The notes beneath the pieces were generated by a model. That model was not told the origin of the DNA, ran no database searches, and saw only the letters and a list, made by a program, of their open reading frames with translations. A stretch of 54,473 bases of DNA. It comes from Spirochaetaceae bacterium (lineage in GTDB: Bacteria; Spirochaetota; Spirochaetia; SZUA-6; Bin103). Where the stretch lies: positions 1 to 54,473 of the forward strand of contig JAPPNY010000059.1 in NCBI GenBank assembly GCA_028818385.1. Direction: 5' to 3'. Shown in pieces: positions 35,581 to 44,319 of this stretch. The stretch's first letter is position 1; each line of letters opens with the position of its first letter. The position numbers and the translations under genes were made by a program.

Positions 35581-36528
35581 GTGCCTCGCTATCTGCTTCG
35601 TCGACTCGGGACGTTCGTTCCGACGCTGCTGGCGGCGTCGTTTCTGGTCTTCATCTTCGTCCGCCTGATTCCGGGCGATCCCGCCGCGATCCTCCTGGGA
35701 GACGCCGCGACGCCGGAGGAGGTGGCGACCCTGCGCGGCGAGATGGGGCTCGATGCCCCGCTGGTGATCCAGTACGTGCACTGGCTGCGCGCGGTAGGCC
35801 GGGGCGACCTGGGCCGCTCGATCTTCTTCCAGGTTCCGGTCCTGGAGCTGATCGTCGACGGACTGGAGACCAGCACCCTGCTGGCGCTCATGACCATGGT
35901 CTGGATCGTCTGCCTGGGGCTGCCGATCGGGATGCTGGCCGCGGCCCGCCGCGCCAGCCGCTTCGACCAGGTCCTGTCCGGGATCGCGATGTTCCTGGCG
36001 TCGGTGCCGACCTTCTGGGTCGGGCTGTACCTGATCCTGGTCTTCGCCGCCACGCTCGGCTGGCTGCCGAGCTCGGGGTATCCGTCGATCTTCGGCGACG
36101 GCGGCCTGGCGAACCTGCGCCACCTGCTGTTGCCGTCGGCGGCCCTGGCGGCGCCGAACGCGGCGCTCATCATCCGCCTGACGCGCGCCAGCATGCTCGA
36201 CGTCGCGGGGGAGGACTACGTACGTACCGCCCGCGCCAAGGGGGTCCATCCCGCCCTGGTGGTCGTCCGGCACGTGTTCCGCAACGCGCTGCTCACCGTG
36301 GTGTCCGCGCTGGGGTTCACCATCGCCGCGCTGATCTCCGAGGCGGTGGTGACCGAGACCGTGTTCGCGCTCCCCGGCGTGGGCCGGACGGTGGTGCAAT
36401 CGATCCTGCGGCGCGACTACCCGGTCATCAAGGGCGTCATCCTGATGATCGTGGTCCTGTACCTGGTGATCAACCTCGTCGTCGACCTGCTTTATGCGTG
36501 GCTCGATCCCAGGGTGAAGCTGCGATGA
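35581..36528 (+). CDS. ABC transporter permease (DppB-like)
   Basis: This 315-residue inner-membrane protein has about six helices. It starts MPRYLLRRLGTFVPTLLAASFLVFIFVRLIPGDPA, the DppB/OppB signature, and has the EAA loop YVRTARAKGVHPALVVVRHVFRNALL that docks the ATPases. Translation starts at GTG 35581 after the long intergenic hairpin. Its stop overlaps the next permease gene in ATGA. Confidence 0.92.
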   Translation: MPRYLLRRLGTFVPTLLAASFLVFIFVRLIPGDPAAILLGDAATPEEVATLRGEMGLDAPLVIQYVHWLRAVGRGDLGRSIFFQVPVLELIVDGLETSTLLALMTMVWIVCLGLPIGMLAAARRASRFDQVLSGIAMFLASVPTFWVGLYLILVFAATLGWLPSSGYPSIFGDGGLANLRHLLLPSAALAAPNAALIIRLTRASMLDVAGEDYVRTARAKGVHPALVVVRHVFRNALLTVVSALGFTIAALISEAVVTETVFALPGVGRTVVQSILRRDYPVIKGVILMIVVLYLVINLVVDLLYAWLDPRVKLR

Positions 36529-37379
36529 CTCCGGCGCCGCTGAAGCGCCTGTTCGCCGGCCGGCGCCTGGCGCTCGCCGGCTTCGTGATCATCCTCTGCA
36601 TCGCCGCGTGCGCGCTGTTCGCGCCGTGGGTGGCGCCGGCGGACCCGAACGAGATCGATCCGCTGGCCAGGCTGTCACCGCCGGGCGCGGCGCACCCGTT
36701 CGGGACCGATCACTTCGGCCGGGACACCCTCTCGCGGGTGATACACGGGTCGCGCATGGCGCTCCTGATCGGGGTCGGCGTGGTGGTGCTCGCCCTGGCG
36801 GGAGGCGTGCTGTGCGGGGTGGTGTCGGCGGTCTTCCCGCGCGTCGGCCTGGTGCTGATGCGCGGCGTCGACGTGCTCATGGCGTTTCCGTCGCTGCTGC
36901 TGGCGCTGGCCCTGATCGTGATCCTGGGCCGGGGGGTCGAGAACTCGATCGTCGCGATCGGAGCCGTGTACCTGACCACCACGGCGCGCATCGTCTACGG
37001 CGTGTCGCTACGGCTGAACACGGAGTCGTGGGTGGAGGCAGCCCGCGGCATGGGCGGCAGCACGGCCCGCATCGTCTTCCGGCACCTGCTGCCGAACCTG
37101 TTGTCGCCGCTGTTCGTGCAGGCCAGCTTCGTGTTCGCGTTCGCGCAGCTGCAGGCGGCGTCGCTCGATTTCCTCGGGTTGGGCGTGCCGCCGGAGACGC
37201 CGACCTGGGGCAACATGCTCGCCGAGTCGCGGATCTACATCACGCGCGCGCCGTGGCTGCTGCTGTTTCCCGGGCTGATGATCGCGCTCAGCGCGTTCTC
37301 ACTGAATGTGGTCGGCGATGCGGTGCGCGACCGCCTCGACCCGCGTCTCAAGGACGCGTTCTCGACGCGGGCCCGATGA
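36525..37379 (+). CDS. ABC transporter permease (DppC-like)
   Basis: This 284-residue permease begins with a short cytoplasmic segment and a helix (LALAGFVIILCIAACALFAPWV). It then has HPFGTDHFGRDTLSRVIHGSR, the usual DppC motif, and the EAA loop SWVEAARGMGGSTARIVFRHLLPNL. The ATG overlaps the DppB-like stop by 4 bp, and its own stop overlaps the first ATPase gene. Confidence 0.92.
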   Translation: MTPAPLKRLFAGRRLALAGFVIILCIAACALFAPWVAPADPNEIDPLARLSPPGAAHPFGTDHFGRDTLSRVIHGSRMALLIGVGVVVLALAGGVLCGVVSAVFPRVGLVLMRGVDVLMAFPSLLLALALIVILGRGVENSIVAIGAVYLTTTARIVYGVSLRLNTESWVEAARGMGGSTARIVFRHLLPNLLSPLFVQASFVFAFAQLQAASLDFLGLGVPPETPTWGNMLAESRIYITRAPWLLLFPGLMIALSAFSLNVVGDAVRDRLDPRLKDAFSTRAR

Positions 37380-38359
37380 TGCAGGCGCTTCTTGCCATCC
37401 GCGACCTGGTGCTGGAAGCGCGGGTCGATGGGGCGCGGAGAGCCGTCGTCGACTGCCTGTCGCTCGCCGTCCGGCAGAACGAGTCGATGGCGCTGGTCGG
37501 AGAGTCGGGGAGCGGCAAGAGCCTGACCGCGCTCGCGATCATGGGTCTGCTGCCCGAGCCGGCGGTGACGGTGGCGGCCGGGGGCATCGAGCTCGGAGGC
37601 GTCGACCTGCTGGCCGTGCCTCCGAGGGAGCGTCGAGCGATGACCGGCCGCGACGTGGCAATGGTGTTCCAGGAGCCGATGACGGCGCTGAACCCGGTCG
37701 TCCGCATCGGCGATCAGATCGTCGAGATGATCCGGGCGCACGAGCCGGTCAGCCGCCGCGCTGCCCGCGCGCGGGTCGTGGACCTGCTGGCGATGGTCCG
37801 CATGGCGGAGCCGACCGCACGCCTGCGCGCCTACCCGCACCAGCTCTCCGGCGGCCAGCGCCAGCGGGTGATGATCGCCATGGCGCTGGCGTGCCGGCCG
37901 CGGCTGCTGATCGCCGACGAGCCGACGACCGCGCTGGACGTGACCGTGCAGGCGCGCATCCTTGCCCTGCTGCGCGAGCGGCAGGCCGAGCTGGACATGG
38001 CCATGCTGTTCATCACCCACGACCTGGGCGTGGTGGCCAACGTGGCCGACCGGGTTGCGGTCATCTACTGCGGCCAGATCGCCGAGTGCGGTCCGGTGGA
38101 ACGGATCTACCGCAGCCCGGCGCACCCGTACACCCGCGCGCTGCTGGCGTGCGTGCCCGACGCGGCTCGGGCCGGCGGCCTGTTGGCGACCATCCCGGGT
38201 CAGCTCCCGGCGCCGGCCGATGAGCTCGCCGCGTGCCGCTTTGCGCCGCGCTGCGGACTGGCCGACGAGGGGTGCCGGCGGATCGTTCCGCCACGGGTGG
38301 CCGTCGCCGGCGAGCATGCGGCGTTCTGCCATCATCCCCGAACCGGGACGGCGCCATGA
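37376..38359 (+). CDS. ABC transporter ATP-binding protein (DppD-like)
   Basis: This 327-residue ATPase has Walker A GESGSGKS, signature LSGGQRQR, Walker [13 protein letters not shown] and HDLGVV. The C-terminal oligopeptide-transporter extension has a cysteine-containing motif ([16 protein letters not shown]). In DppD-type proteins these cysteines can hold a 4Fe-4S cluster. ATG 37376 overlaps the permease stop, and a second ATG follows directly at 37379. Confidence 0.92.
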   Translation: MMQALLAIRDLVLEARVDGARRAVVDCLSLAVRQNESMALVGESGSGKSLTALAIMGLLPEPAVTVAAGGIELGGVDLLAVPPRERRAMTGRDVAMVFQEPMTALNPVVRIGDQIVEMIRAHEPVSRRAARARVVDLLAMVRMAEPTARLRAYPHQLSGGQRQRVMIAMALACRPRLLIADEPTTALDVTVQARILALLRERQAELDMAMLFITHDLGVVANVADRVAVIYCGQIAECGPVERIYRSPAHPYTRALLACVPDAARAGGLLATIPGQLPAPADELAACRFAPRCGLADEGCRRIVPPRVAVAGEHAAFCHHPRTGTAP

Positions 38360-39363
38360 GCGGGATGCCGCTGCTTGAGGTGGAGGCGCTGACCGTCACC
38401 TATGCGTTGCCGTCGCAACGACTGTTCCATCCGGGCCGGCGGTTCAGGGCGGTGGACGCGGCATCGCTCGCCATCGAGCGTGGAGCGTCCCTGGGTCTGG
38501 TGGGTGAAACCGGATGCGGCAAGACGTCGTTGAGCCGGGCGATCTACGGGCTCGTGCCGGTCTCGTCCGGAACGGTGCGCTTCGACGGCGCGGACCTCAC
38601 GGCTGCCGCCGGCGCCCGCAGCCGCGAGCTGCGGCGCGGCATGCAGATGATCTTCCAGGATCCCGGCGCGTCGCTGAACCCGCGCATGAGGGTGGGGCGG
38701 GCGGTCGCCGAGCCGCTGGAGATCCACCGGGAGGGCACGCGCCGGTCCCGCCGCGAGCGGGTGCGCGAGGTGCTGGAGGCGGTGGGACTGGGCGCAGACG
38801 ATGCCCGCCGGTACGCTCACGAGCTCTCAGGGGGTCAGCGGCAGCGGATCGCCATCGCCCGCGCGGTGGTGATCCGGCCGACGCTGATCATCGCCGACGA
38901 GCCGGTCTCCGCGCTGGACGTGTCGCTCCGCGCGCAGATCCTCAATCTGATCGCAACGCTGCGCCGCGAGCTCGGCTTGGCCTTGCTGTTCGTCTCGCAC
39001 GATCTGTCGGTGGTGAGCTATCTGTGCGATCGCGTGGCTGTGATGTACCTGGGACGCATCGTCGAGACCGGCACGGCCGGCGAGGTGCTGGCGGAGCCCG
39101 CGCATCCCTACACCCGGGAGCTGGTCGCCTCGTCGCCGGTCCCGGATCCGGCGCGGCCGATCCGCTCGTCGGCCCCGGACGGGGAGCCGCCCAACCCCGC
39201 CGCTCCGCCTGCCGGGTGCCGGTACCATCCACGCTGTCCCCATGCGACCGAGCGCTGCCATGAAGAAGAGCCGGACCCGCGCGATTACTCGACCGGCCGC
39301 CGCGTGGCGTGCCACCACGCCGAGCAGATCGCCGTGGCGCTGGATCGACGCGCACCTGCCTGA
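38356..39363 (+). CDS. ABC transporter ATP-binding protein (DppF-like)
   Basis: This 335-residue ATPase pairs with the preceding one. It has Walker A GETGCGKT, signature LSGGQRQR, Walker [13 protein letters not shown] and [24 protein letters not shown]. The C-terminal motif [19 protein letters not shown] has the family's conserved cysteines. It is the last gene of the five-gene importer and starts in ATGA overlap. A 92-bp gap then separates it from a damaged ATPase gene. Confidence 0.92.
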   Translation: MSGMPLLEVEALTVTYALPSQRLFHPGRRFRAVDAASLAIERGASLGLVGETGCGKTSLSRAIYGLVPVSSGTVRFDGADLTAAAGARSRELRRGMQMIFQDPGASLNPRMRVGRAVAEPLEIHREGTRRSRRERVREVLEAVGLGADDARRYAHELSGGQRQRIAIARAVVIRPTLIIADEPVSALDVSLRAQILNLIATLRRELGLALLFVSHDLSVVSYLCDRVAVMYLGRIVETGTAGEVLAEPAHPYTRELVASSPVPDPARPIRSSAPDGEPPNPAAPPAGCRYHPRCPHATERCHEEEPDPRDYSTGRRVACHHAEQIAVALDRRAPA

Positions 39364-39455
39364 CGGCACAGCGCTCGCTCCCAATCACACAGGATATGCT
39401 CAAACAGGCGTCTATTTCGTCACATTCAATGACATGGTTAGCCGTTCTTAGATCG

Positions 39456-40142
39456 ATGGAACGGTTCATCGAGGGGACTCTGCGCCGCTGGCTCGAACGT
39501 CGCCGACGCAAGCCGCTGGTGCTGCGCGGGGCTCGTCAGGTCGGCAAGACGACGCTCGTGCGCCAGTTCGCCGCCGCAGCCGGCATGGGGCTGTGCGAGG
39601 TCAACCTGGAGCGGAACCTCTACCTGGACGACGTGTTCAAGAGCCTTGACACCGGTCGCCTGGTACACGCGAGTTGGAGGCTGGAGGCTCTGGGCGGGGT
39701 CCGTCTGGCCGGCTCGATCCTGTTTCTGGACGAAGTGCAGGCTGCGCCGCACGCGCTGCTCGCGATGCGGTACCTCTACGAGGATCGGCCGGAGATCCCG
39801 GTGCTTGCAGCGGGCTCCCTGCTGGAGTTCGCCCTTGCGGACCACTCGTTCTCCATGCCGGTCGGGCGCATCGAGTACCTGCACATGGGGCCGATGTCGT
39901 TCGGCGAGTTCCTGCGCGCTGTCGATCCGGCCCTGGTCCCGCACCTGGAAGCGCTGAGCCTCGAAGAACCGCCCGCCGACGCGGCGCACCGCCTCCTGCA
40001 GACCGTGCGGCATGCCATTTGCATCGCCGCGGACAGCACCCCGGTGAAGCTCAGGATCCTGTCGCTGCCGCTCTATGCCGTGGAAGCGCTTCCGGGAATC
40101 ATCGACCGGTTGCGCACGCGGCAGCCGGGGTCACCCGCGTGA
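39456..40142 (+). pseudogene. AAA/DUF4143 ATPase with internal deletion
   Basis: The 228-codon frame begins like the AAA_14/DUF4143 proteins: MERFIEGTLRRWLERR, P-loop GARQVGKTT (25-33), Walker B ILFLDEVQAAP and the EIPVLAAGSLLEFAL block with RIEYLHMGPMSFGEFL. These proteins are usually about 400 or more residues. Here the DUF4143 domain is almost entirely missing: soon after LQTVRHAIC (near 190) the sequence jumps to KLRILSLPLYAVEALPGIIDRL, which matches the extreme C-terminus of the family. The reading frame is preserved. It is most likely a non-functional remnant, although the ATPase core is intact. Confidence 0.65.
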
Positions 40143-40161
40143 GGTGCGCTGCCGGTGTTCG

Positions 40162-41124
40162 CTACTCCCGGTTGCGCACCGCGTTGCGGATGGCCGCGCT
40201 CACGCAATCGACCGCCAGCGCTGCGACCAGCTCGAACGGAGCCGTGCGGTTGCCGGACGCCAGGGCGTAGGCGGTATCGCCGTCGTAGGTGGTGTGGGCC
40301 GGCAGCACGGCGCGGGCGATGCCGTCGTGGGCCCGCTGGGCCAGGCGCCCGGCCTCCGGCTTGCTCATGACCGCGTCGGCGAGCACCGCCACCAGGGTCG
40401 TGTTGGTTCCGGCGACCGGGAACTGGGCCGACTGCGGCAGCCAGCGCTCCGGCGTGCGGACGGCGAGCCAGCCGTCCTCGTCACGCGCGCCGGCCAGCAC
40501 CCGCCCGTCCTCGCCGAGCACGTCGCCGACCGCGTTCACGACCGCCAGGGCGGCCACCAGGGCCCCCGCGGCGTCGCGTTCGGCGTAACCGATACCGCCC
40601 TTCATCATCGATGCGCGTCCGGCCCACTTGCCGACGGTTGCGCCGGTACCCGCGCCGGCGTTGCCCTGTGCCGCCGGCGGCAGCGGCAGCGGGCGCGCCG
40701 CCTGACACGCCGCATAGCCGAGGTCCGCGTCCGGGTGGACGGCGCCGCCTGCCAGTCCCAGGTCGTAGATCACGCTGGCGGCGACGATCGGGATCGGCTT
40801 GACCGGCGTCGGGTGGCCGACGCCGCGCTCGGCCAGATAGCGCATCACGCCGTCGGCGGCGGCCAGCCCGAAGGCGCTGCCGCCCGTGAGCAGCAGTGCG
40901 TCCAGGCGCGCGATCGGCTTGTCGACGGCCAGCAGCGCCGTCTCCCGCGAGCCGGGCGCCGGGCCGCGCACGTCCACGCCCGCGACCGTGCCTTCCGGGC
41001 AGAGGATGACCGTGCAGCCGGTCGGCGCGTCCGCGTGCCGGGCGTGGCCCACGCGAAAACCCGGGGCGGGGTCCGGGACCTCCGCTGCGCTTCGTTCGGT
41101 CGCGGCCATGCGCCTACTGTGCAT
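40162..41124 (-). CDS. P1 family peptidase (DmpA/NylC-like N-terminal nucleophile hydrolase)
   Basis: This 320-residue hydrolase is of the P1/S58 family. The sequence AGTNTTLVAVLADA marks the expected self-cleavage site between Asn241 and Thr242, which would make Thr the N-terminal nucleophile, as in the nylon-oligomer hydrolase NylC. DALLLTGGSAFGLAAADGVM and HTTYDGDTAYALASG are other family blocks. The ATG at 41124 overlaps the citrate-synthase stop by one base (TGATG), indicating translational coupling. Substrates in this family include beta-peptides, D-aminoamides and nylon oligomers. Confidence 0.85.
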   Translation of the reverse strand: MHSRRMAATERSAAEVPDPAPGFRVGHARHADAPTGCTVILCPEGTVAGVDVRGPAPGSRETALLAVDKPIARLDALLLTGGSAFGLAAADGVMRYLAERGVGHPTPVKPIPIVAASVIYDLGLAGGAVHPDADLGYAACQAARPLPLPPAAQGNAGAGTGATVGKWAGRASMMKGGIGYAERDAAGALVAALAVVNAVGDVLGEDGRVLAGARDEDGWLAVRTPERWLPQSAQFPVAGTNTTLVAVLADAVMSKPEAGRLAQRAHDGIARAVLPAHTTYDGDTAYALASGNRTAPFELVAALAVDCVSAAIRNAVRNRE

Positions 41125-42410
41125 CAGAACGCGTCGGCGTCTCCTTCGCGCCTCTCCGGATCAGGCCCTACGTAACGCGCCCGTGGCCGCATCAGGCTGC
41201 CCTCCCGGTACTGCTCCAGCGCATGCGCGACCCAGCCGGCGGTCCGGGCGACGATGAACAGCGTCTCCGACGCGCCGGCGGGCAGGCCGAGCACGGCGGC
41301 CAGGACCGCCAGCGTCATGTCGACGTTCATGGGCGAATCGACCAGCAGGTCGCGCACGGCGTCGTCCAGCGCATCGGCCAATTCCAGAGCCGGGTGTCCG
41401 GGGGCCGACGCGCGCAGGTGGTCGAGCAGCGTCACGGCGCGCGGATCGCGCGTCCGGTAGACCCGGTGGCCGAAGCCGTGCAGCGGGCGGCGCGAGCGCA
41501 GGTACTCCTCGACCACCCCTCGCGCGCGCTCGGGACGCCCCACCGCGCGCAGCAGCTCGGTGACCAGCGTGCTGGCCTGCCCGTGCAGCGTGCCGTGCAC
41601 GGCGGCCAGTCCGGCCAGCACCGCGTGGTATGGGCTGGCGCGGCCCGAGGCGGCGACGCGGGCCGCCAAGGTGGAGACGTTGAGCTCGTGGTCGGCCAGC
41701 AGGATCAGCGCCGGCTCGATCAGCGCGGTGGCCCGCTCCCGGTCGGCGGCGCCCCAGGCCGCCGCCAGTGCCTGCGCGGCCCGTCCCGTGGACGGATCCC
41801 GCGGACCGCGCGCCGAGCTGCCTCCGGCGACGCAGGCCAGCTCCGCGAGCAGGATGCGCGCCCCGGTGCGCCTGACGGGTCCCGGGCGCAGATCCTCCGC
41901 GGCAGGGTCCGCGGCCGCCAGGCGCGGCAGCACCGACTGGAACGCGAACCACGGCTCCAGCGGGCGTCCGTCCGAACGCAGCCACTCGGCGGGTACCGCG
42001 GGCGGGGTCGCGTCCTCCGGCGCCGCGACCGCGGCGTCCAGATCACCGCTCCAGAGCAGCGCGGTCACCTGCTCGAAGGTGGCCGTGGCAGCCAGCGAGG
42101 TGGCCGGCAGTCCGCGATAGTAGAGTTCCTCCTCCGTGATCAGCGTCAGCGACGAATCCAGGATCGAACCTTCGCTGCGGGTGAACGCATGATGGGCGGC
42201 CGCGGCGGGATTCGCGCGCACCTCGACACGTCGCCGGAGCCTCTGCACGTCGGCGCGCAGGTAGCGTCGCCGGCGCCCGCCGCCGACCGGCTCGGACCTG
42301 ATCCAGCCTCGGCTCACATAGGCGTAGAGCGTCTGCGGCTTGACGCCGAGCGTGGCCGCGGCCTCGGCCGCCGTCATGAAGGCCGAGTCGGACGGAACCG
42401 GATCGCCCAT
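41124..42410 (-). CDS. Citrate synthase-family protein with N-terminal HTH domain
   Basis: This 428-residue protein has a MerR-like helix-turn-helix (MTAAEAAATLGVKPQTLYAYVSRGWIRSE then GGGRRRRYLRADVQRL, residues 12-60) fused to a citrate synthase fold. The catalytic residues are present: His241 (ADHELNVST), His315 (HGFGHRVYRTRDPRA) and Asp364 (MNVDMTLAVL). HTH-citrate synthases are a known but little-studied group. It is divergent from a second citrate synthase across 57 bp that contains a palindrome. Autoregulation or regulation of that gene is an inference. The P1 peptidase gene is coupled downstream. Confidence 0.85.
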   Translation of the reverse strand: MGDPVPSDSAFMTAAEAAATLGVKPQTLYAYVSRGWIRSEPVGGGRRRRYLRADVQRLRRRVEVRANPAAAAHHAFTRSEGSILDSSLTLITEEELYYRGLPATSLAATATFEQVTALLWSGDLDAAVAAPEDATPPAVPAEWLRSDGRPLEPWFAFQSVLPRLAAADPAAEDLRPGPVRRTGARILLAELACVAGGSSARGPRDPSTGRAAQALAAAWGAADRERATALIEPALILLADHELNVSTLAARVAASGRASPYHAVLAGLAAVHGTLHGQASTLVTELLRAVGRPERARGVVEEYLRSRRPLHGFGHRVYRTRDPRAVTLLDHLRASAPGHPALELADALDDAVRDLLVDSPMNVDMTLAVLAAVLGLPAGASETLFIVARTAGWVAHALEQYREGSLMRPRARYVGPDPERREGDADAF

Positions 42411-42420
42411 ATATTGATTT

Positions 42421-42430
42421 ATTGATCAAT
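42421..42430. promoter_or_regulatory. Palindrome in the divergent citrate synthase promoter region
   Basis: ATTGATCAAT is a perfect 10-bp palindrome, and a further ATTGAT copy lies at 42413-42418. It sits in an AT-rich 57-bp gap between two divergent citrate synthase genes, 10 bp from the start codon of the HTH-bearing one. It is the best candidate for the site bound by that HTH domain. Confidence 0.4.
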
Positions 42431-42467
42431 CTTGACAGGGCCTCGCTGGGAGAGCAACCGTGCAGCC

Positions 42468-43601
42468 ATGGCCAGCACGGGAACCGACGGACTGCGCGGC
42501 GTCGAGGTCGCCGCCACGACCCTTTCGCACATCGACGGCCAGGCCGGACGCCTCACGGTATGCGGATACGCGATCGAGGACATCGCGCCGCGCTGCTCGT
42601 TCGAAGAGGCGGCCTTTCTGCTGTTCGAACGCCGCCTGCCGGTGGTCACGGAGCTCGCCGGCTTCTCCCGCGAGCTCGCCGCCGCGCGGACCGTGCCCTC
42701 GCCGGTTGCGGAACTCGCGCGTCAGGCCGCTGCAGGCGGCATCGCGCCGATGGACGCGCTGATGACGCTGGCCGCGGCGCTGCGCCGTCCGGACCGCGAC
42801 CTGCAGCCGGCGGAGATCGTCGCGGGCCTGATGGCGGCCGCCGGGCTGTACGCCGGTTTGCGCGCCGGAGTCGAACCGGCAGCGCCGCCGGAGGAGTGCT
42901 CCCACGTCGAAGCGTATCTCCGGCTGACGCTCGGCCGCGCCCCTCACCCGGCCGCGGTGCGGGCGCTGGAGACCTATCTGATCACGGTGATGGAGCACGG
43001 GCTGAACGCCTCGACGTTCGCGGCGCGGGTTGCGGCCTCGGTCCACAGCGATCTCCTGTCGTGCACCCTGGCGGCACTCGCCGCACTCAAGGGGCCCCGC
43101 CACGGCGGGGCTCCGGGACCGGCGCTCGACATGATCGAGGAGATCGAGGACGTCGAGCACGCCGCCGACCATCTGCGCGCCGTGGTGGCGCGCGGCGAGC
43201 GTCTGATGGGCTTCGGCCACGGCGTCTACCGCACCCGCGATCCGCGCGCAGACGTCCTTGCCGCGGCGCTGGAAGCGCTGATCGACGCCGGGGTCGACGG
43301 TCACCGGCAGGCGCGGGCGCTGTACGACCAGGCACGCGCCGTCGAGCGCGCGGCGCTGCAGGTGCTGGAGGAGCACCGGCCGCAGGCACACCTGCAGACC
43401 AACGTGGAGTTCTACACGGCGTTGCTGATCGCCGCCGTGGGTCTGGACCGGGAGCTGTTCACGACCACGTTCGCGGTGGCGCGAGTGGTTGGCTGGCTCG
43501 CCCACGCGATCGAGCAGCGCGACTCGAACGTCCTGCTGCGCCCCCGCGCCGTCTACCACGGCGAGCGCGGCCGCCGCTGGGCGCCCATCGCCTCCCGCTG
43601 A
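42468..43601 (+). CDS. Citrate synthase family protein (citrate/methylcitrate synthase)
   Basis: This 377-residue citrate synthase has no HTH domain. His177 (MEHGLNAST), the HGGA loop (212-215) and His251 (GFGHGVYRTRDPRAD) are in place. The usual catalytic Asp is Glu314 in TNVEFYTALL, a change seen in some citrate synthase 2-like proteins. ATG 42468 was chosen; an in-frame start at 42432 would add 12 residues. A GGGAG stretch lies about a dozen bases upstream. Whether it makes citrate or methylcitrate cannot be told. Confidence 0.85.
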   Translation: MASTGTDGLRGVEVAATTLSHIDGQAGRLTVCGYAIEDIAPRCSFEEAAFLLFERRLPVVTELAGFSRELAAARTVPSPVAELARQAAAGGIAPMDALMTLAAALRRPDRDLQPAEIVAGLMAAAGLYAGLRAGVEPAAPPEECSHVEAYLRLTLGRAPHPAAVRALETYLITVMEHGLNASTFAARVAASVHSDLLSCTLAALAALKGPRHGGAPGPALDMIEEIEDVEHAADHLRAVVARGERLMGFGHGVYRTRDPRADVLAAALEALIDAGVDGHRQARALYDQARAVERAALQVLEEHRPQAHLQTNVEFYTALLIAAVGLDRELFTTTFAVARVVGWLAHAIEQRDSNVLLRPRAVYHGERGRRWAPIASR

Positions 43602-43716
43602 GTGTTGTCGCGGACTTTCCGTTCCATTCTGCCGGGCTTCACCTTCAGTTCACGCCGGGGACCCCACATTCGTTCCGAAATCACAGTCGCCGGAAGGCGA
43701 CGGAGGAGGAGCGAAG

Positions 43717-44097
43717 ATGAAGCGCTCAAAGGTATTCGCAATCGCCCTGGTGGCGATCATCGGTGCGGCGGCCGTCGGATCGGCCGTGGAGGTCGTGGGC
43801 GAGACAGAGCATGGGACCCGGCTTGCACCCACGCATCAGATTCTCGACTTGCTCGCGGAGCAGGGGTTCGATGTCGACCAACTCGACAGCGTGCAGGCCC
43901 AGGATCTGATGAGCGAGCTGACGAGGGATGAAGAGATCTATCCCGACCTGAAGGCTCTCATCCACGGCGAGCTCTGGCGCGGCCTCAACGCCGGCGTCGG
44001 GACACTCACCTATGCAGGCGACGACGAAACCGAGGCCGAGGTCGTCTACATGGACATCGCCGGCTACCTGTGGCGCCTGTACCTCTCGGAGGAGTGA
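43717..44097 (+). CDS. Small secreted protein of unknown function
   Basis: This 126-residue protein has a typical signal peptide (MKRSKVFAIALVAIIGAAAVGSA) and a strong GGAGGAG ribosome site. The mature part is acidic, with THQILDLLAEQGFDVDQL and a C-terminal AEVVYMDIAGYLWRLYLSEE. I recognise no domain. A perfect hairpin about 140 bp downstream may end its transcript. Confidence 0.65.
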   Translation: MKRSKVFAIALVAIIGAAAVGSAVEVVGETEHGTRLAPTHQILDLLAEQGFDVDQLDSVQAQDLMSELTRDEEIYPDLKALIHGELWRGLNAGVGTLTYAGDDETEAEVVYMDIAGYLWRLYLSEE

Positions 44098-44240
44098 CCG
44101 TGCGCGCCGCAGACGGAGGGAGCCGCAGGTAGCACTACCTGAAGCCCCCTCCTTACGGACAGCGAGGTTCCGGTCCCGAAAGCGGCAAGCCCACGGACCG
44201 GGGCCTCGATCCTGCCGTGATCGTACCACGGCGACACGAC

Positions 44241-44269
44241 GGAAAGCCCAGCCGATGGCTGGGCTTTCC
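44241..44269. terminator. Perfect 13-bp hairpin, probable terminator
   Basis: GGAAAGCCCAGCC and its exact complement GGCTGGGCTTTCC flank a three-base loop (GAT). It lies between the convergent secreted-protein gene and the methyltransferase gene and can serve both. There is no run of T beyond the TTT inside the stem, so it may act with Rho or as an mRNA end stabiliser. Confidence 0.55.
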
Positions 44270-44319
44270 CACGCGCGGCCGCCGAGGGCGGAGAGGCTGC
44301 GGAGTTGTCCCGCACAACG

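Noticed and set aside
42432..42437. TTGACA as a -35 box for the plus-strand citrate synthase
   Set aside because: No acceptable -10 sequence is found 16-18 bases downstream; the region there is GC-rich.
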